From Candidatus Latescibacterota bacterium (GTDB lineage: Bacteria > Latescibacterota > UBA2968 > UBA8231): 64,000 bases of DNA. The translations under genes were made by a program, and so were the position numbers. Below are positions 44,146 through 52,559 of the stretch, in pieces. The stretch is taken from assembly GCA_022820485.1 (NCBI GenBank), contig JAJEFJ010000071.1, positions 83,559-147,558 on the forward strand. Reading direction: 5' to 3'. The notes beneath the pieces were generated by a model. The model was given only the letters and a program-made list of their open reading frames with translations, was not told the DNA's origin and did no database searches. Position 1 is the stretch's first letter, and the number at the start of each line of letters is the position of its first letter.

Positions 44146-45326
44146 CCCCTCGCGCTGAAGAGCTTCCACCACTGCCGACTCACTACCCCCAGATAGAACA
44201 GCAGGCCGGTTGTAATCCCCCACAGCTCCCACGGTGCACTACGGATACTGTGGACGCCCTGAGCGGACGATTTCTGTCCGCCCGTTCCCGTAGCGCGGCC
44301 CTCGCCTTTGGCTGCGCTGTGCGCAGCCGGGGGTGCGTAATCTCGGCGGCGATCTGCTTCTCCACGCGCTGTGCTGGTCACGGAGTGCTGAGGAACGATG
44401 TGGCTCGTGCCTTTGAGGGCCTGTTTTTTCGGAAAGATCAACTCGCGTTGCTCAGCAGGCAGAGCCTCAGTCCAAGCGAGTAGCTTTTTCGCCGCATCTA
44501 TGCTTTCAACTTCGGCCAATTTGCTGGCTTTGCCGAGGGAAAAAGCCAGCCGCCCGCGAACAAACCCCTGGTAGAGCACATCCTGTGTGGAACTTCGGCG
44601 CGCGTGGAGCTTTTGCGCCAATTCATCGCGTTGCTTTTGCAGATGCGCCAAACGGCTGACGACCAAATGAGTCTCCATCGGCTGGTGCGCTACGTTGCTG
44701 GCTGCACCTCTGAGCGGCCGACGACGCGACGCACGGGCCAATTGCGCGGCGTCGAACTGGGCCTCCAATTCGACCTCGCCAAACAGCGCCGTCCCCCAGA
44801 TGACTTCGGCCCCGGGAATATCGGGCAAGCTGTGGTTGTAAAAACGCGGCTCGGCCCGCTGGCCGGCTACCCACCAGCGGTCATCGCCCGTAGCTAGCAC
44901 CTTGCGCAAGCGACCGCGACCGTCTTGCAAGTACAAACCAGCCATAAAGCCGCTCTCGACGCGATCAGTATCCCAGCAATGAGCGCGTAGGACATTGGAC
45001 TCGCGCAGGTACACGACCGGAATTTCGACGCGGATCGGAGTCAAGCGCGTTTCCCCAATCGGGTGTCCATTGAGGAACAACTTGGCTTCGTCGTCAGCCC
45101 AGAAAATCAGTACCAGTTTGGAATTGGCCGGCAATAGCCGGCTATCTTCTTTTCGCTTGGCCAATTCGCGCAGTTTATCCCCCCCATAGAGGCGGACTAA
45201 GGTGTCAATGCTGGCGGACACTTGGTTGTACTGTTGTCTCAATGCTACCACGTCATCGGCCGCGGCGACAGAGACCCAACCGACTCCACATACCGCCAAG
45301 GCGAACCAACACATCGGGACGTTCAA
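44133..45326 (-). CDS. Periplasmic protein with jelly-roll-like domain and C-terminal membrane helix
   Basis: 397 residues. Signal peptide (MCWFALAVCGVGWVSVAAAD), a helical stretch, a beta-rich domain with LVLIFWADDEAKLFLNGHPI and VVYLRESNVLRAHCWDTD that resembles galactose-binding-type folds, a second helical region, a low-complexity Ser/Ala/Gly linker, and one C-terminal helix (WGITTGLLFYLGVVSRQWW). Unknown family. It is the first gene of a three-gene overlapping unit with the ExbB- and ExbD-like genes, so it likely transmits or senses on the periplasmic side. Confidence 0.7.
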   Translation of the reverse strand: MNVPMCWFALAVCGVGWVSVAAADDVVALRQQYNQVSASIDTLVRLYGGDKLRELAKRKEDSRLLPANSKLVLIFWADDEAKLFLNGHPIGETRLTPIRVEIPVVYLRESNVLRAHCWDTDRVESGFMAGLYLQDGRGRLRKVLATGDDRWWVAGQRAEPRFYNHSLPDIPGAEVIWGTALFGEVELEAQFDAAQLARASRRRPLRGAASNVAHQPMETHLVVSRLAHLQKQRDELAQKLHARRSSTQDVLYQGFVRGRLAFSLGKASKLAEVESIDAAKKLLAWTEALPAEQRELIFPKKQALKGTSHIVPQHSVTSTARGEADRRRDYAPPAAHSAAKGEGRATGTGGQKSSAQGVHSIRSAPWELWGITTGLLFYLGVVSRQWWKLFSARGWRS

Positions 45327-45386
45327 ACTAGGTAACTCCCGAGCAACATCATCCCACCTCTGCGCTCATCTGAGTTCATCTGCGGA

Positions 45387-46157
45387 TTAGATATTCGACT
45401 TGGATTGCCCCCCATCGACATTGATGCAAGCACCGGTCACCCATTTCGCCCGGTCGGACGCCAAAAAGGCCACTACATCGGCGACCTCCTCCGGGGTGCC
45501 AAAGCGGCCAAAGGGTATGTTGGCGTCGATAAAGGCTTGGATTTGCGCTGGATTTTCCTTCATCCGCCGCTCCCAACTTCCCCCGGGAAAGAGAATGGAG
45601 CCTGGGGCGACGGTATTGACGCGGATGTTCTTTTTCGCCGCTTCAATGGCTAAGTTGGCTCCTAGGCTGATCAGCGCTGCCTTGGTGGCATTATATGAGA
45701 TAGGCCCGCCGGTTTCGCGGCCAAAAATTGAAGAGATGTGGACGATGCTGCCGCCCCCGCGCGCTTCCATCACCGGGATAGCTGCACGGCTCACCCGGAC
45801 GGCCGAAAGAAAGCTCCAGTTGATGATGTCGTCCCACTCGGCATCGTCGATCTCGACAAAGGGGGTCCACTTCGAGCCGCCAACATTGTTTACGAGAATA
45901 TCGAGCCCGCCAAAGCGACTTTTTGCAGCCTCCACCACAGCGATCGCGCCTTCCGGCGTGGTCACATCTTGCGCGATCTCCTCCACTTCTGCTCCACGAC
46001 CTTCTAAATCGGCGGCCGCTTCCGCCAGCGCGTCGGCACCGCGCGCGCAGATGCAAAGTCGCGCTCCTTCGGCGGCCAAGGCCGCGGCAATGCGCTTGCC
46101 AATGCCGCGGCTAGCTCCGGTCACTAAGGCGATTTTGTCTTTGAGTCCTAGATCCAA
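45387..46157 (-). CDS. Short-chain dehydrogenase/reductase
   Basis: 256-residue classical SDR. ALVTGASRGIGKRIAAALA is the cofactor motif, ILVNNVGGS the NNxG motif, and SIVHISSIFGRE with YNATKAA the catalytic Ser, Tyr and Lys. VTGACINVDGGQS closes the fold. It resembles FabG-type ketoreductases but the substrate is open. The TTG at 46157 with AAAGGAG six bases upstream is chosen; the frame continues into the exchanger gene without meaning. Confidence 0.9.
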   Translation of the reverse strand: MDLGLKDKIALVTGASRGIGKRIAAALAAEGARLCICARGADALAEAAADLEGRGAEVEEIAQDVTTPEGAIAVVEAAKSRFGGLDILVNNVGGSKWTPFVEIDDAEWDDIINWSFLSAVRVSRAAIPVMEARGGGSIVHISSIFGRETGGPISYNATKAALISLGANLAIEAAKKNIRVNTVAPGSILFPGGSWERRMKENPAQIQAFIDANIPFGRFGTPEEVADVVAFLASDRAKWVTGACINVDGGQSKSNI

Positions 46158-46168
46158 ACTACACTCCT

Positions 46169-47146
46169 TTATTCCATGCCCGGAGCCAGCGCACCGGGGT
46201 TGGTCGCGAAAAGCGCGATCAAATAAGCAATGCACAACGCCAACAATACCAGGCCTTTCCAGCGGTTTAACTCGTAGCCTAAGCGCATCAACCCGAGCAT
46301 CGTCAGCACGATCGCCAGCATCCACGGAAACATAAAATTGACCACGTTGGCCGGAACCACCAGCGGATTGGCCAGAGCCGAAGCGCCGGCAATCCAGCAG
46401 ATATTGAGGATGTCGGCTCCGAGTATGTTGCCCACTGCCAAGGCCCCTTGGCCCTTGCGGGCGGCGACAATGCAGGTGGCGACCTCGGGTATCGAAGTGC
46501 CCAAGGCCACAACCACCAAGCCTATGACCACATTCGGCAACCCCAATGCCTCCCCTACCACCGGGGTGGCCTCGACGATAAAGTGACTGCTGACGACCAC
46601 GCCAGCCAAGCCGCCGACGAATAGCAATGCGACCATCCAGAGGCTGCGCGAGGGTGCTTCCTCTTCGACTACCTCGGCGCGCGGCCGTCGTTTCTGCTCC
46701 CAGAACGAGTATATCAGGTATAGGACAAAAAGCCCTACCAACGCGCCTCCTTCCACCCGGGCCAGCGTCCCGTCGAAAGCCATATACCAAGCCACTATAT
46801 CTACGGTGATGAGAAAAATCGCCGCCGAGCGCAGCACGATGCGGTCGATGGCAATGGCGGCAGGGGCAAAAAGCGCAGCCATAGGTAGAGCCAAGCCATC
46901 GTCGTAAATAACCGACCCCACAGCATTGCCCAGTGCCACTTCGGGCGAGTCCCTAAGGGCGGCGGTCACGGAGACTGCCAGTTCGGGCGCAGTAGTGCCA
47001 AGGCCGACGATGACGATGCCGATCAAGATCGGCGGAGCGTGGAGGTAACGCGCAATATCAATGGCTCCCTCCACCAGATAATCGGCACATTTGGCCAACA
47101 GCACGAAGGATAGGGCCATCAGGCCCGCTGCCTCCCATACCCCCAT
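46169..47146 (-). CDS. CaCA-family cation/proton or sodium/calcium exchanger
   Basis: 325 residues, about ten helices in two inverted halves. Both alpha-repeats are clear: GLGTTAPELAVSVTAAL with EVALGNAVGSVI, and ALGTSIPEVATCIVAARKG with LAVGNILGADI. A charged loop (EQKRRPRAEVVEEEAP) separates the halves. YrbG-like by length. Calcium or potassium extrusion in exchange for sodium or protons is the family role. It stands upstream of the SDR gene on the same strand. Confidence 0.9.
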   Translation of the reverse strand: MGVWEAAGLMALSFVLLAKCADYLVEGAIDIARYLHAPPILIGIVIVGLGTTAPELAVSVTAALRDSPEVALGNAVGSVIYDDGLALPMAALFAPAAIAIDRIVLRSAAIFLITVDIVAWYMAFDGTLARVEGGALVGLFVLYLIYSFWEQKRRPRAEVVEEEAPSRSLWMVALLFVGGLAGVVVSSHFIVEATPVVGEALGLPNVVIGLVVVALGTSIPEVATCIVAARKGQGALAVGNILGADILNICWIAGASALANPLVVPANVVNFMFPWMLAIVLTMLGLMRLGYELNRWKGLVLLALCIAYLIALFATNPGALAPGME

Positions 47147-47167
47147 AGTTTTAGCTCGTGGCCGTCT

Positions 47168-48040
47168 TCACGGCGTATCTAAATAGGAAGACAAGAGGCG
47201 CTCGGCGTTTTGGTAGGCGATCTTGTCAAAGGCTTCTGCAGGTAGCTCAAGAGTGCGTAGGAAATCCATCAACTGGGTGTCAAAATAATCCCGCCCAAAG
47301 AGCAATTTGTCCTGAAATTCGAGGAGAAAATCGCGGCCGAAGTCCCGGTCCCTTTGCAGCGCACGCAAACCTGACCCAGCCGACAGGTCGGCATATAGGT
47401 TGGGGTATTGGCGCATCATCGGAGCTAAGCGCCCATTCGGCAGCACCGGACCGCTCGGATAGCTCTCCTTGTCGTAGCGAGCGTCCCCAGAAATGTGAGC
47501 CCAGAACCCAGGGGCATGGCCGATAAAGACCGTCTGCGGACAGGCTGCAACCGCGCGTTCAAGTGCGTCGAGGCTGCCGCCGTACCACCAGTTTGGACGC
47601 GGGTAAGCGCCGTGGCCGTGATCAATTGGATAGTCGAGATGGATCGTAATGGGTAAGCGCATCGCGCCGCAGGCCTCGTATAGGCGCAGCGCGTCTGGAT
47701 CGTCAAACGGGAGGCGCACTTTCAACTCGGAGGCGACCTGCACGCCGTGAATTTCAACCGCGGCTTTGAGCCGATCTATGGCGTCGGGCCGCTTGGGATG
47801 AGGCATGTAGCCGAGGACAAAGCGATCGGGCGCTTCCCTGCCGACGGCCAACACATCTTCAAAGGGAATCCCCAAGCCCGTAGGGGGCAACACCGAGTGA
47901 TACGAAGGCGAGTACTCGTCTGCAGGGACCTCCCACGAGAAAAGCCACATCTGGTCGATGCCCTGCTCGTCCATGTTGCGCAGGATTTTGGCGGCGTTAA
48001 ACCCGTGCCAATTGGGGTGATTATGCGCGTCAATAAGCAT
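47168..48040 (-). CDS. Amidohydrolase-2-family metal-dependent hydrolase
   Basis: 290-residue TIM-barrel hydrolase. LIDAHNHPNWHG carries the first metal His pair, MRLPITIHLDYP and VFIGHAPGFW the later histidines, and LLFGRDYFDTQL the final Asp, as in 2-pyrone-4,6-dicarboxylate or uronate-type hydrolases and decarboxylases. Substrate unknown. The ATG at 48040 lies only six bases after a TATCAT -10 element, which suggests a leaderless message. Divergent from the argG-like gene. Confidence 0.85.
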   Translation of the reverse strand: MLIDAHNHPNWHGFNAAKILRNMDEQGIDQMWLFSWEVPADEYSPSYHSVLPPTGLGIPFEDVLAVGREAPDRFVLGYMPHPKRPDAIDRLKAAVEIHGVQVASELKVRLPFDDPDALRLYEACGAMRLPITIHLDYPIDHGHGAYPRPNWWYGGSLDALERAVAACPQTVFIGHAPGFWAHISGDARYDKESYPSGPVLPNGRLAPMMRQYPNLYADLSAGSGLRALQRDRDFGRDFLLEFQDKLLFGRDYFDTQLMDFLRTLELPAEAFDKIAYQNAERLLSSYLDTP

Positions 48041-48046
48041 TTGTCA

Positions 48047-48075
48047 ATGATATTCTTGCGGGAGAAAACTGTCAA
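48047..48075 (-). promoter_or_regulatory. Promoter of the amidohydrolase gene (TTGACA-N17-TATCAT)
   Basis: On the minus strand TTGACA (48070-48075) and TATCAT (48047-48052) are 17 bases apart. Only six bases separate the -10 from the ATG at 48040, so transcription would begin at the start codon. Confidence 0.7.
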
Positions 48076-48102
48076 GGTAAAGTGCAATTTATCTATCGTC
48101 TT

Positions 48103-48159
48103 AATCAATAATTATTCTTGATTAATAATCTTTATTCATTAAGTTATTTACTATTCACA
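48103..48159 (+). promoter_or_regulatory. ARG-box-like operators and promoter ahead of the argG-like gene
   Basis: The A/T-rich 139-base gap holds an 18-base site (48103-48120, AATCAATAATTATTCTTG) that differs from the ArgR consensus WNTGAATWWWWATTCANW at about three positions. Weaker copies lie at 48123-48140 and 48142-48159. They overlap a possible promoter, TTGATT (48118-48123), 16 bases, TAAGTT (48140-48145). An 8-bp inverted repeat TTAATCAA / TTGATTAA (48101-48108, 48118-48125) frames the first box. A/T richness makes chance matches likely for the weaker copies. Confidence 0.5.
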
Positions 48160-48179
48160 AAAGTAAAAAAGGAGCAACC

Positions 48180-49439
48180 ATGAACATCGCAGATATAAAG
48201 GGCCAAAAGGTCATGCTCGCCGCGTCCGGCGGCCTCGATAGCTGTACGATCACCCATTGGCTTCAATCTCAAGGATTAGAAGTCGTCGCTTATACCGCCG
48301 ATCTGGGCCAGCCCGACGAGGAGCGCATCGAAGACATTCGCAGCCGGATGCAAGCCTGTGGAGCCGCTGAGATGATTCTCGACGACCGCAGAGAGGCTAT
48401 TTGTCAAGCCGGCATCCAACTCGTCCAAGCTCAAGCCCGCTATGAAGGCGGCTATTGGAACACCACCGGCTTCGCCCGGCACGTAACGGTCGCCGGCATG
48501 TTGCCCCACATGCAAGAACGCGGGATCCAAGTGATGGCACACGGATGCACTGGGCGCGGCAACGACCAAGTCCGCTTCCAACTAGCAGCGCAGATGCTCG
48601 CGCCGCACATCGCGGTGTACGCTCCTTGGCGCGACCCGAATTTCTTGCAAAACTTTGGCGGACGCAGCGAAATGATCGCTTACTGCCAAGGGCACGGCCT
48701 GCCCATAACCGCCACTCCAGACAAGCCCTACTCCACGGATGCCAATATGCTCGGGCTGACGCACGAAGCTGGCCAGCTCGAGGCCTTAGACACCGCGGCT
48801 AGCCTAATCGCGCCCGGCATGGGCTGTTTTCCGCAGCAAGCCCCGGATACCGCCGAGACTTTTACCGTGCGCTTCGAACAAGGCGTCCCAATCGCCATCA
48901 ACGGCCACGCCGTCGATCCGGTCACAGCCATTGAGCAAAGCAACACCATTGCTGGGCGGCACGGGGTCGGCATTGGCTTACACGCGGTGGAAAATCGCTT
49001 CGTTGGCATCAAGTCGCGCGGCGTTTATGAGGCACCAGCCCTAGAGCTGCTCGGCCAGTGCTACGATTACTTGCTCCAGCTCATTCTCGACCGCCGTGCG
49101 CGGCGGATTTACGCCGTAGTCTCCGAATTTATTGCCGAGCAAATCTACCAAGGCTATTGGTTTGACACGGCGACCCAAGCGAGTTGGAAGGTCATCGAGC
49201 ACTTTAATCAATTGGCGACCGGGACCATCTCCGTCTCGCTCTACAAAGGCCAAGTCGCCTTTTGCGCAGCCAGCGACGCTCCCCACTCACTCTACAGCGA
49301 GGATACTGCTTCCATGGAGGCCATCGGCGACTTCGACCACCGCGACTCCGAGGGCTTTCTCGGCGTTTTGGGTGTCAGTGCGCGTGCGCTTCATCAGGCC
49401 GGGCAGATTGAGCAACCCAATGGTGATACAGCGGCTTGA
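48180..49439 (+). CDS. argG: Argininosuccinate synthase, divergent member
   Basis: 419 residues, full length for ArgG, which joins citrulline and aspartate using ATP. The PP-loop reads AASGGLDSC (canonical AYSGGLDTS). AHGCTGRGNDQVRFQL, the KPYSTDANMLG loop, and ENRFVGIKSRGVYEAPAL are conserved. The canonical YLLGTxxARP citrulline-site segment is replaced by YWNTTGFARHV, so it belongs to a divergent branch, possibly an ArgG-related enzyme with another acceptor. GGAG lies six bases ahead of the ATG. ARG-box-like sites upstream support a link to arginine. Its last 65 bases overlap the convergent PhyH gene. Confidence 0.8.
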   Translation: MNIADIKGQKVMLAASGGLDSCTITHWLQSQGLEVVAYTADLGQPDEERIEDIRSRMQACGAAEMILDDRREAICQAGIQLVQAQARYEGGYWNTTGFARHVTVAGMLPHMQERGIQVMAHGCTGRGNDQVRFQLAAQMLAPHIAVYAPWRDPNFLQNFGGRSEMIAYCQGHGLPITATPDKPYSTDANMLGLTHEAGQLEALDTAASLIAPGMGCFPQQAPDTAETFTVRFEQGVPIAINGHAVDPVTAIEQSNTIAGRHGVGIGLHAVENRFVGIKSRGVYEAPALELLGQCYDYLLQLILDRRARRIYAVVSEFIAEQIYQGYWFDTATQASWKVIEHFNQLATGTISVSLYKGQVAFCAASDAPHSLYSEDTASMEAIGDFDHRDSEGFLGVLGVSARALHQAGQIEQPNGDTAA

Positions 49440-50244
49440 CCGCGGCGGGCAACCGGTCAAAAACCTCCCGCTCAATCGGCTCCATCTCGTAGTTTTTGCC
49501 TCCGGTCTCCACCACCATTGCCTCGTGCTCGGGCCGACCGATGAGCGTGGGGTTTAGGTTCAGCCACCAAGGAGCGTAGCGCACGATAAGGGCGACGCGA
49601 TCGCTTTCGCTTTGGTTGGGAGCTACGGCGTGCCAAAGGCGACTGTCGTACACCAAGACGCTGCCAGCCGCCCCTTCGATCTGGCACTCGGTAGGATAGG
49701 GCGCGTCCTGATCCATTTCGGGCATGTCCCCAGCCGCGGGATTGCGCGGCCAGCGGTGACTGCCCGGCACCACGAAGGTCCCCCCGGTCTCAGGAGCAAA
49801 CGGCGTTAGCATCCATATCGTCGAAAGGTGCAGGACTGCGTTTGGGTACGGCGCGGGAATGTGCGAGGCGTTGGTGGAGTTGTAAGGCCAATCAGCATGC
49901 CAATAGCCTCGCGCGTTACCCGGGTGATTGACCACGCAGTCCGTGCAGGAAATCCGCGCCCAAGCCCCGAAAAAAGACTCAACTACCTCTAGAAGCCGGC
50001 GCTCGGCTAAGTACGGAGCAAAAGATTGCACCTGATTGATGACTTGTTTGCACTGGGCCACGCCCGGGGTGCCGATCCGGTGACCACGGCGGCGAATTTC
50101 GGCCAATTTGGCGTCGGAATGCTGGCGATTGCGCTCGACCACAGCCGCTAGTTCGGCGCATATATCCCCGACTACTGCCTCGGGAATCACTTGCTCGATA
50201 ACGCAAAAGCCGTCGCGCTCAATGCGCTGTTTGTAAGTAGTCAC
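49375..50244 (-). CDS. Phytanoyl-CoA dioxygenase (PhyH)-family protein
   Basis: 289-residue Fe(II)/2-oxoglutarate dioxygenase. The iron site is read from YWHADWPY (His, Asp) and SRLWHAVAPNQS (His), with a following arginine in VALIVRYAPWW for 2-oxoglutarate. GGTFVVPGSHRWPRN is the conserved turn. The family hydroxylates many small molecules. GTG 50244 with GAGGG upstream is preferred; it starts one base after the DapA-like stop. The 3' end overlaps argG. Confidence 0.88.
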   Translation of the reverse strand: MTTYKQRIERDGFCVIEQVIPEAVVGDICAELAAVVERNRQHSDAKLAEIRRRGHRIGTPGVAQCKQVINQVQSFAPYLAERRLLEVVESFFGAWARISCTDCVVNHPGNARGYWHADWPYNSTNASHIPAPYPNAVLHLSTIWMLTPFAPETGGTFVVPGSHRWPRNPAAGDMPEMDQDAPYPTECQIEGAAGSVLVYDSRLWHAVAPNQSESDRVALIVRYAPWWLNLNPTLIGRPEHEAMVVETGGKNYEMEPIEREVFDRLPAAVKPLYHHWVAQSARPDEAHAH

Positions 50245-50245
50245 T

Positions 50246-51145
50246 TTACCCTCGAAAGAGCGGTGCGACACCCGACCAAATGATCTCCAACTCGGTCAAC
50301 GCGTCGTCGTCTAGGATGGGCACGGGTGCCCGGCAAGCTGTCGAGCGAATCAACCCGCGCTTTTGCAAAATCCACTTGTAGATCGCAATCCCGTAGAGCC
50401 GCTCGTAGTTCATCAGCGGCAGGAGCTGATAGAAGTGCGCCCGCGCCGTCGCCTCGTCGCCTGATTCGAGAGCATCCCAAATCGCCGCCATAGCGTCGGT
50501 CACGTGACAGCCGGGCATATTACCGCAGGCACCGCGTCGATATTCGTCGAGCAAATAGACGCCCCCTTTGCCACCCAAGACGCCCTTACAGGCCGCACCT
50601 GCCAGCGCCAGCGTGCGGCTGACCTGCCAAGGCTCGGGAACGGTCTCTTCCTTGATGTAATCGACGCCCGCCAACTCGCGGCACATCCGCCCCAACAACT
50701 CGCCGCTCATGGGTGTACCGACCGGCGCGTCGAAATTCTGTACGCAGATCGGGATTTCAACTGCGTCTGCCAACTGCTGGTAAAAGGCGTAGCAACCTTC
50801 TTGGTCAACGCGCAGTACGTGCGGCGGCATGGACATGATCCCGTCGGCTCCTGCGGCTTGGGCGAACTGAGCGAGGGCTATAGCTGGCAAGGCATGGCCC
50901 GAGGTGACGGAGGCCACTACGGGTACTCGGCCAGCGGCCGCAGCGACGACGACCTCGATCCAGCGGCGGCGTTCCTCGTCGGAAAGGGTCGAAAATTCGC
51001 TGGCATTGGCTGGCCCCACCAAGCCCGTGGCACCCGCTTCAATACTGAAGGCGACCAAGTCCTGCAAGGCCGCTTCATCGAGCGCGTAACTCTCGGTAAA
51101 AGGGGTCACTACAATCGGCATAATTCCGCGCCACGTTTCAGTCAT
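50246..51145 (-). CDS. DapA/N-acetylneuraminate-lyase-family aldolase
   Basis: 299-residue class I aldolase-type TIM barrel. GIMPIVVTPFTESYALDE opens the barrel; GATGLVGPANASEFSTLSDE is the family signature region; VDYIKEETVPEP carries the Schiff-base lysine. The tyrosine of the catalytic triad is not in its usual YN context (QNFDAPVG), so substrate is unclear; candidates are dihydrodipicolinate or 2-keto-3-deoxy sugar acids. AAGGAG precedes the ATG at 51145. Coupled by 8-base overlap with the HAD gene. Confidence 0.87.
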   Translation of the reverse strand: MTETWRGIMPIVVTPFTESYALDEAALQDLVAFSIEAGATGLVGPANASEFSTLSDEERRRWIEVVVAAAAGRVPVVASVTSGHALPAIALAQFAQAAGADGIMSMPPHVLRVDQEGCYAFYQQLADAVEIPICVQNFDAPVGTPMSGELLGRMCRELAGVDYIKEETVPEPWQVSRTLALAGAACKGVLGGKGGVYLLDEYRRGACGNMPGCHVTDAMAAIWDALESGDEATARAHFYQLLPLMNYERLYGIAIYKWILQKRGLIRSTACRAPVPILDDDALTELEIIWSGVAPLFRG

Positions 51146-51797
51146 GAATATCTCCTTGTAGGCCGAGCAAAGCGGCCACGGCAAAAAGCTCATCCACCAC
51201 GGTGCATTCGCCCAATTCCAACCGCCGCCGACTCTGATGGCCGGAAGGCAGCAAGACGCAATGAACACCGAGCGCGGCGGCCACCTCAATATCGTGCAGC
51301 GTATCGCCGACGAGCAAGACTTCATCGGCCCGGTAGTTGAGTTCCGCAAGGTGCCGATGTCCGCGCTCGATCTTCCCCTCCCCCAAGCCATTATCCACCC
51401 CGGCGACTGCGACAAAGTGGGACCGCACCCCGTAGTGAGCGACCATTGCTTCAAGGTCTATTTCGTTGGAGGCCGATAAGAGGGATTGTTCGATCCCGTT
51501 GCGGCCCAGCGCGTCCAGCACTTCGCACGCTCCCTTGCGCAATCGGCTCTCGTAGAGACGCTGGCTGTAGAGAAAGTTGAACTCGTCGCCCATGGCCGCA
51601 AAGTCCTCGCGCTCTAAGTCAAAGCCTACGCGCTGGTAGTAGGTCCGCAGGGGAAACCCGAAGACCTCCCTGTATTTGCACGGCGTGGTCGGGGCGAGTC
51701 CCCGGCGTGCTAACAACTCGTTGACGATCTCGACGCACAGCCAAGCATCGTCCACTAAGGTACCGTTCCAGTCCCAAATTACGTGGCGCATCTTCAT
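51138..51797 (-). CDS. HAD-family phosphatase (phosphoglycolate-phosphatase-like)
   Basis: 219 residues. Motif I is VIWDWNGTLVDD (with Asn in place of the usual second Asp context DxDGT), motif II LLSASNE, motif III region EGKIERGHRHL, and motif IV LLVGDTLHDIEVA. A four-helix cap lies between motifs I and II. The start is set at ATG 51797; ATG 51791 is possible. Overlaps the DapA-like gene and follows the methyltransferase by 17 bases. Confidence 0.85.
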   Translation of the reverse strand: MKMRHVIWDWNGTLVDDAWLCVEIVNELLARRGLAPTTPCKYREVFGFPLRTYYQRVGFDLEREDFAAMGDEFNFLYSQRLYESRLRKGACEVLDALGRNGIEQSLLSASNEIDLEAMVAHYGVRSHFVAVAGVDNGLGEGKIERGHRHLAELNYRADEVLLVGDTLHDIEVAAALGVHCVLLPSGHQSRRRLELGECTVVDELFAVAALLGLQGDIHD

Positions 51798-51814
51798 AGA
51801 TAGCGGTCGTAAAT

Positions 51815-52558
51815 TCACTCTTTATAGGCGACCACGCGCAGACGCCAGTAGTCGGCGTGCCAACCCCCATCGCCGTACAATGCCGGGCGTACGGCGTTCT
51901 CCACTGCTTTCCACAGCTCTTCGAGCATCGACGGGGAAACGCCCTTTGTAAGCGTCTTGGCGAACATCTCCATCCAATCGCGCAACCCGCTCTCGCCTTC
52001 TAGGAGTGTTGGACGAGGAAAGTGGCTGGCATAAGCAACGCGCAGTCCGGCCTGCTCCACGAGCCGCGTGTACTCTCCCAAGCGGGGAAAATACCAAGGC
52101 GACTGCGGATGCAAGCCCCGATCGGCCAATTGGTCAATAAGCGCCCGGCTGATGGTAGCCACATTCCGCGCCCCGCCCAGTTCGGCGACAAAGCGTCCCC
52201 CCTGCCCCAGACAAGCGGCAATACAGGCAAGGGCCTCTTCCGGCGGCTTGACCCAGTGCAGAGTTGCGTTGGAAAAGACCGCATCGAACGGCTCGGTAAA
52301 GGAAAAATCCCTCGCATCACCGACGGCAAAAGACAAGCCTAGGAATTGCTCGCGGGCGGCCTCGATCATCTCGGCCGACAAGTCGATGCCTACGACCTCG
52401 GCTCCGGCTGCGGCAATTTGGGCGCTCAGTTGCCCCGTGCCACAGCCCAAGTCGAGGACGCGCTCGCCGACTTGGGCTGCCAAGATCTCCACCAAGTCGG
52501 CACCTGCGGCGGTGACATAGTGGTGTTTAGCTTGGTAGCGCTTGGGGTCTTGGAACAT
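51815..52558 (-). CDS. SAM-dependent methyltransferase (class I)
   Basis: 247 residues. VLDLGCGTGQLSAQIAAAG is motif I and EVVGIDLSAEMIEAAREQF motif II; FDAVFSNATLHWVKPPEEAL is motif IV-V, close to trans-aconitate methyltransferase (Tam) and related small-molecule enzymes. Substrate not known. The ATG at 52558 overlaps the end of mdh (52560-52562 stop) closely, in a likely mdh-methyltransferase-HAD-DapA-PhyH transcript. Confidence 0.87.
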   Translation of the reverse strand: MFQDPKRYQAKHHYVTAAGADLVEILAAQVGERVLDLGCGTGQLSAQIAAAGAEVVGIDLSAEMIEAAREQFLGLSFAVGDARDFSFTEPFDAVFSNATLHWVKPPEEALACIAACLGQGGRFVAELGGARNVATISRALIDQLADRGLHPQSPWYFPRLGEYTRLVEQAGLRVAYASHFPRPTLLEGESGLRDWMEMFAKTLTKGVSPSMLEELWKAVENAVRPALYGDGGWHADYWRLRVVAYKE

Positions 52559-52559
52559 A

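Noticed and set aside
41339..45326. Zorya anti-phage system
   Set aside because: The ExbB-like protein lacks the long ZorA tail, and there is no OmpA-domain ZorB or ZorC/D/E-type gene.
46158..46790. Long extension of the SDR frame
   Set aside because: It runs through the exchanger gene in another frame and has low-complexity composition; the TTG at 46157 has a proper ribosome-binding site.
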